DNA of 15,982 bases, taken from the NCBI GenBank assembly GCA_015658495.1, contig DQOT01000169.1:1-15982 (forward strand), read 5' to 3'. Shown here piece after piece: positions 13,846 through 15,982 of this stretch (the stretch's first letter is position 1; every line of letters begins with the position of its first letter). Below the pieces are notes generated by a model. The model had not been told where the DNA came from. It saw only the letters and a list, made by a program, of their open reading frames with translations, and made no database searches. This stretch comes from Fidelibacterota bacterium (GTDB lineage: Bacteria; Fidelibacterota; Marinisomatia; Marinisomatales; UBA1611). The position numbers and the translations under genes were made by a program.

Positions 13846-15982
13846 AAACACCGGCAGAATTGAAACAATATTTTAAACATTGGGAAATGACCAAGGATCT
13901 CATCGACCAATGCATCGACATCATGCTGAATCTTCGCCAAAGCGGACATCCCGGTGGCTCCCGTTCCAAAGTTCACGCTATGGTGGTCACCCTTTTATCC
14001 GGCGCCATGCGCTGGGACATTCGGGAAGTTGGAAAACGATTTGGCGACCGCTTTGTTCTCGTAGCCGGCCATTGTAATCCTGTGGTTTATGCAACGCTTG
14101 CGGTGATGAATGAAGCGTTGCGAATCAAATATCGCCAGACCGGTGATTCAAAATACCAGAATTTTAAGGGCGCTTATTTTCAATTAGTTTGGGAAGACTT
14201 GCTAACCCTGCGGCAAAGTGGCGGACTTCCGGGGCACGCAGAAATGGAAGGAAAAACATTATTCTTTAAGGCCAATACAGGCCCCAGCGGACACGGCTCT
14301 CCTTATGCCGCCGGCGAAGCACTTGCGCTTAAATATGCAGGGACACCCGATGTGAAAGTTTTTGCTTTTGAAGGTGAAGGCGGATTTACGACAGGCGCTA
14401 GCCATGAAACTATTAACTCTGCCTGGGGACTCGGTTTGGGGAACCTGGTTTATTTCATGGATTGGAACGATTTCGGCATCGATAATCGTCCTTTCAGTTC
14501 CATTATATATGGCGGACCGGAAGATTGGTTCGGCTCCCACGGCTGGCATGTGGAAGGTGCGGAAGACGGGGAGAATTGGGGACAGGTTACGGGAGCCTAT
14601 TATAAACTGCTGGTAAAAAATGCGGACCCAAATGTACCAAAAATGATTTACAGCAAAACACGGAAAGGCCGTGGCTACCACGTGTATGATAACAAAAGCC
14701 ACGGTGCAGCCCATAAGCGGAATTCTGAACTCTTTTGGAGAACCAAGGAAGACTTCACCACCATTTATAATATCGAATTTGACAGATTTGGCGAAGCTGC
14801 CGCTGATACATGGGACGGGCAAGTTGACCAGGCCACATCCATGTTCAAGACCGTTTTTTCTGTCATGGAAAATAACAAGGAATATGTGGATTATCTGGCG
14901 GATACATTGGTTGAATTGGGCGCATCAGTTCCCGAACAAAATGAGAATTGCAAGGTCACCGTCAAAAATCCAGCCCATGATCCTGATCTTTTCAATGTAA
15001 ATAAACTCCCGGATGATATTTTTGTAGCACCAGGTGAAAAAGCACCGAACAGAGTTGGCTTTTCAAAATACGCCAGTTATATTAATACGATTTCGCAGCA
15101 AAAATATGGTCGCCCCCTCGTTTTGGCTATGAGCGCTGATCTCGCCGATTCCACCAATCTTTCCGGATTTGCTAAAGGATACAATGGTGCAGAGGACAAA
15201 GGGCTCTACGATAAATTTTCCAATCCTGACAGTCCACTTTTTCCACAGGGCATTACTGAATTCACAAATGCGGGCATGATGGCCGGCGCCGCCACAGTGA
15301 ATTTTAACGAAAACACTTACGAAGAATTCAACGGATTTTATGGCGCCGTGAGCACTTATGGTTCTTTCAGTTATTTGAAGTACGGACTCATGCGCCTGTT
15401 CAGCCAGATCGCCCAGGATTCTGAACTGAAAGTGGGAAAAGTAATCTGGGTAGCGGGACACTCGGGCCCAGAAACAGCAGAAGACAGCCGCACCCATTTT
15501 GGCATTTATTCGCCTGGCGTAACACAACTTATGCCTGATGGACATATCATCAATCTCCATCCCTGGGAGCATAACGAAGTGGCGCCGTGTTTGGCAGCTG
15601 CCCTGAGCACCGATGTTGCCTTGATTGCATTGCATCTTACACGGCCGGCGATTACAATTCCAGATCGGGAAGCATTGGGCATGGCTTCTCATTTTTATGC
15701 AGCCAAAGGCGCTTATGTGATGAAGGATTATGATCCGAATAAAAAGAAAGAAGGCTTGGTCATTATTCGGGGAACCAGTTCGACCAATTCGCTAATTCAG
15801 ATCCTGCCGAGATTAAAAGAAGAAGGCCCCAATGTGAAGATCGTTGCCTCTATCAGTTGGGAACTTTTTAAACTACAATCCGCAGAATACCGTGATTTCA
15901 TTATTTCTGAACAGGAATGGCACGATGCCATGATCATCACCAACGGCGCGCGACGGCTCATGCATAAGTGGATCGCCAATCG
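13842..15982 (+). CDS. Divergent transketolase-like thiamine-diphosphate enzyme, 3' end cut by window edge
   Basis: 713 codons are visible with no stop, already longer than E. coli transketolase (663). An N-terminal ThDP-binding domain spans about 20-330, the pyrimidine-binding domain starts near 404, and the C-terminal domain begins near 625. Transketolase active-site positions are recognisable: H36 (SGHPGG), H77 (AGHCNP), H132 (LPGHAEMEG), H287 (KSHGAA), cofactor-activating E473 (GITEF) and H552 (EDSRTH). The cofactor metal motif is GEG (178-180) in place of the usual GDG, with WND (208-210) downstream. The linker at about 330-400 is unusually long. Expected chemistry is two-carbon ketol transfer between sugar phosphates, but a related substrate is possible. 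The ATG lies inside the uvrA stop region (ATGA), implying translational coupling. Superfamily is firm; exact substrate is inferred. Confidence 0.87.
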   Translation, partial: MKTPAELKQYFKHWEMTKDLIDQCIDIMLNLRQSGHPGGSRSKVHAMVVTLLSGAMRWDIREVGKRFGDRFVLVAGHCNPVVYATLAVMNEALRIKYRQTGDSKYQNFKGAYFQLVWEDLLTLRQSGGLPGHAEMEGKTLFFKANTGPSGHGSPYAAGEALALKYAGTPDVKVFAFEGEGGFTTGASHETINSAWGLGLGNLVYFMDWNDFGIDNRPFSSIIYGGPEDWFGSHGWHVEGAEDGENWGQVTGAYYKLLVKNADPNVPKMIYSKTRKGRGYHVYDNKSHGAAHKRNSELFWRTKEDFTTIYNIEFDRFGEAAADTWDGQVDQATSMFKTVFSVMENNKEYVDYLADTLVELGASVPEQNENCKVTVKNPAHDPDLFNVNKLPDDIFVAPGEKAPNRVGFSKYASYINTISQQKYGRPLVLAMSADLADSTNLSGFAKGYNGAEDKGLYDKFSNPDSPLFPQGITEFTNAGMMAGAATVNFNENTYEEFNGFYGAVSTYGSFSYLKYGLMRLFSQIAQDSELKVGKVIWVAGHSGPETAEDSRTHFGIYSPGVTQLMPDGHIINLHPWEHNEVAPCLAAALSTDVALIALHLTRPAITIPDREALGMASHFYAAKGAYVMKDYDPNKKKEGLVIIRGTSSTNSLIQILPRLKEEGPNVKIVASISWELFKLQSAEYRDFIISEQEWHDAMIITNGARRLMHKWIAN

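Noticed and set aside
14259..14822. 187-codon minus-strand open frame inside the transketolase gene
   Set aside because: The plus-strand transketolase frame covers it with family motifs; this is an antisense shadow.
1..15982. CRISPR array, tRNA or rRNA genes, toxin-antitoxin pair, prophage or transposase
   Set aside because: No regularly spaced direct repeats, cloverleaf genes, rRNA-like sequence or mobile-element proteins were found on either strand by eye.

Overview
This is an ordinary-looking stretch of bacterial chromosome, moderately AT-rich, with housekeeping and transport genes on both strands. No tRNA, rRNA, CRISPR array, phage gene or transposase is visible. The organism cannot be fixed from sequence alone. 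The weak or absent Shine-Dalgarno sites at several starts, the AT-rich intergenic hairpin repeats and the protein styles would fit an uncultured FCB-type bacterium such as Marinimicrobia/SAR406. This is an inference only.

Layout. Positions 1-688 (minus) hold the 5' part of ychF, cut by the window edge. FabA dehydratase (799-1350, minus) and an enoyl-ACP-reductase-like SDR (1481-2263, plus) form a divergent fatty-acid pair. A small PAP2 phosphatase follows (2345-2824, plus). A minus-strand unit, read from 5410 down to 2826, encodes an EamA/DMT transporter, an MFS transporter overlapping it by 8 nt, and a small TPR lipoprotein. A repeat-rich gap (5411-5938) ends in a strong terminator for a secreted PDZ protein (5939-6829, minus). 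An AlkD-type DNA glycosylase (7084-7785, minus) is divergent from a SulP-STAS-cNMP-binding transporter gene (7850-10035, plus). That transporter gene is interrupted by an in-frame TAG and a frameshift. YqgE/AlgH (10043-10597, minus) converges on it. After a 404-nt gap containing a 37-nt palindrome come uvrA (11002-13845, plus) and, overlapping it by 4 nt, a divergent transketolase (13842 to the window edge).

How the genes relate. FabA and the SDR could catalyse consecutive steps of type II fatty-acid synthesis. AlkD (base excision) and UvrA (nucleotide excision) are both DNA-repair genes but are not in one operon. The two transporters and the lipoprotein look co-transcribed, with no visible substrate clue.

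I found no convincing new multi-gene system. The points most worth a second look are the doubly interrupted SulP gene, the overlapping uvrA-transketolase pair with its GEG cofactor motif, the stand-alone PDZ protein, and at least three kinds of intergenic inverted repeat.
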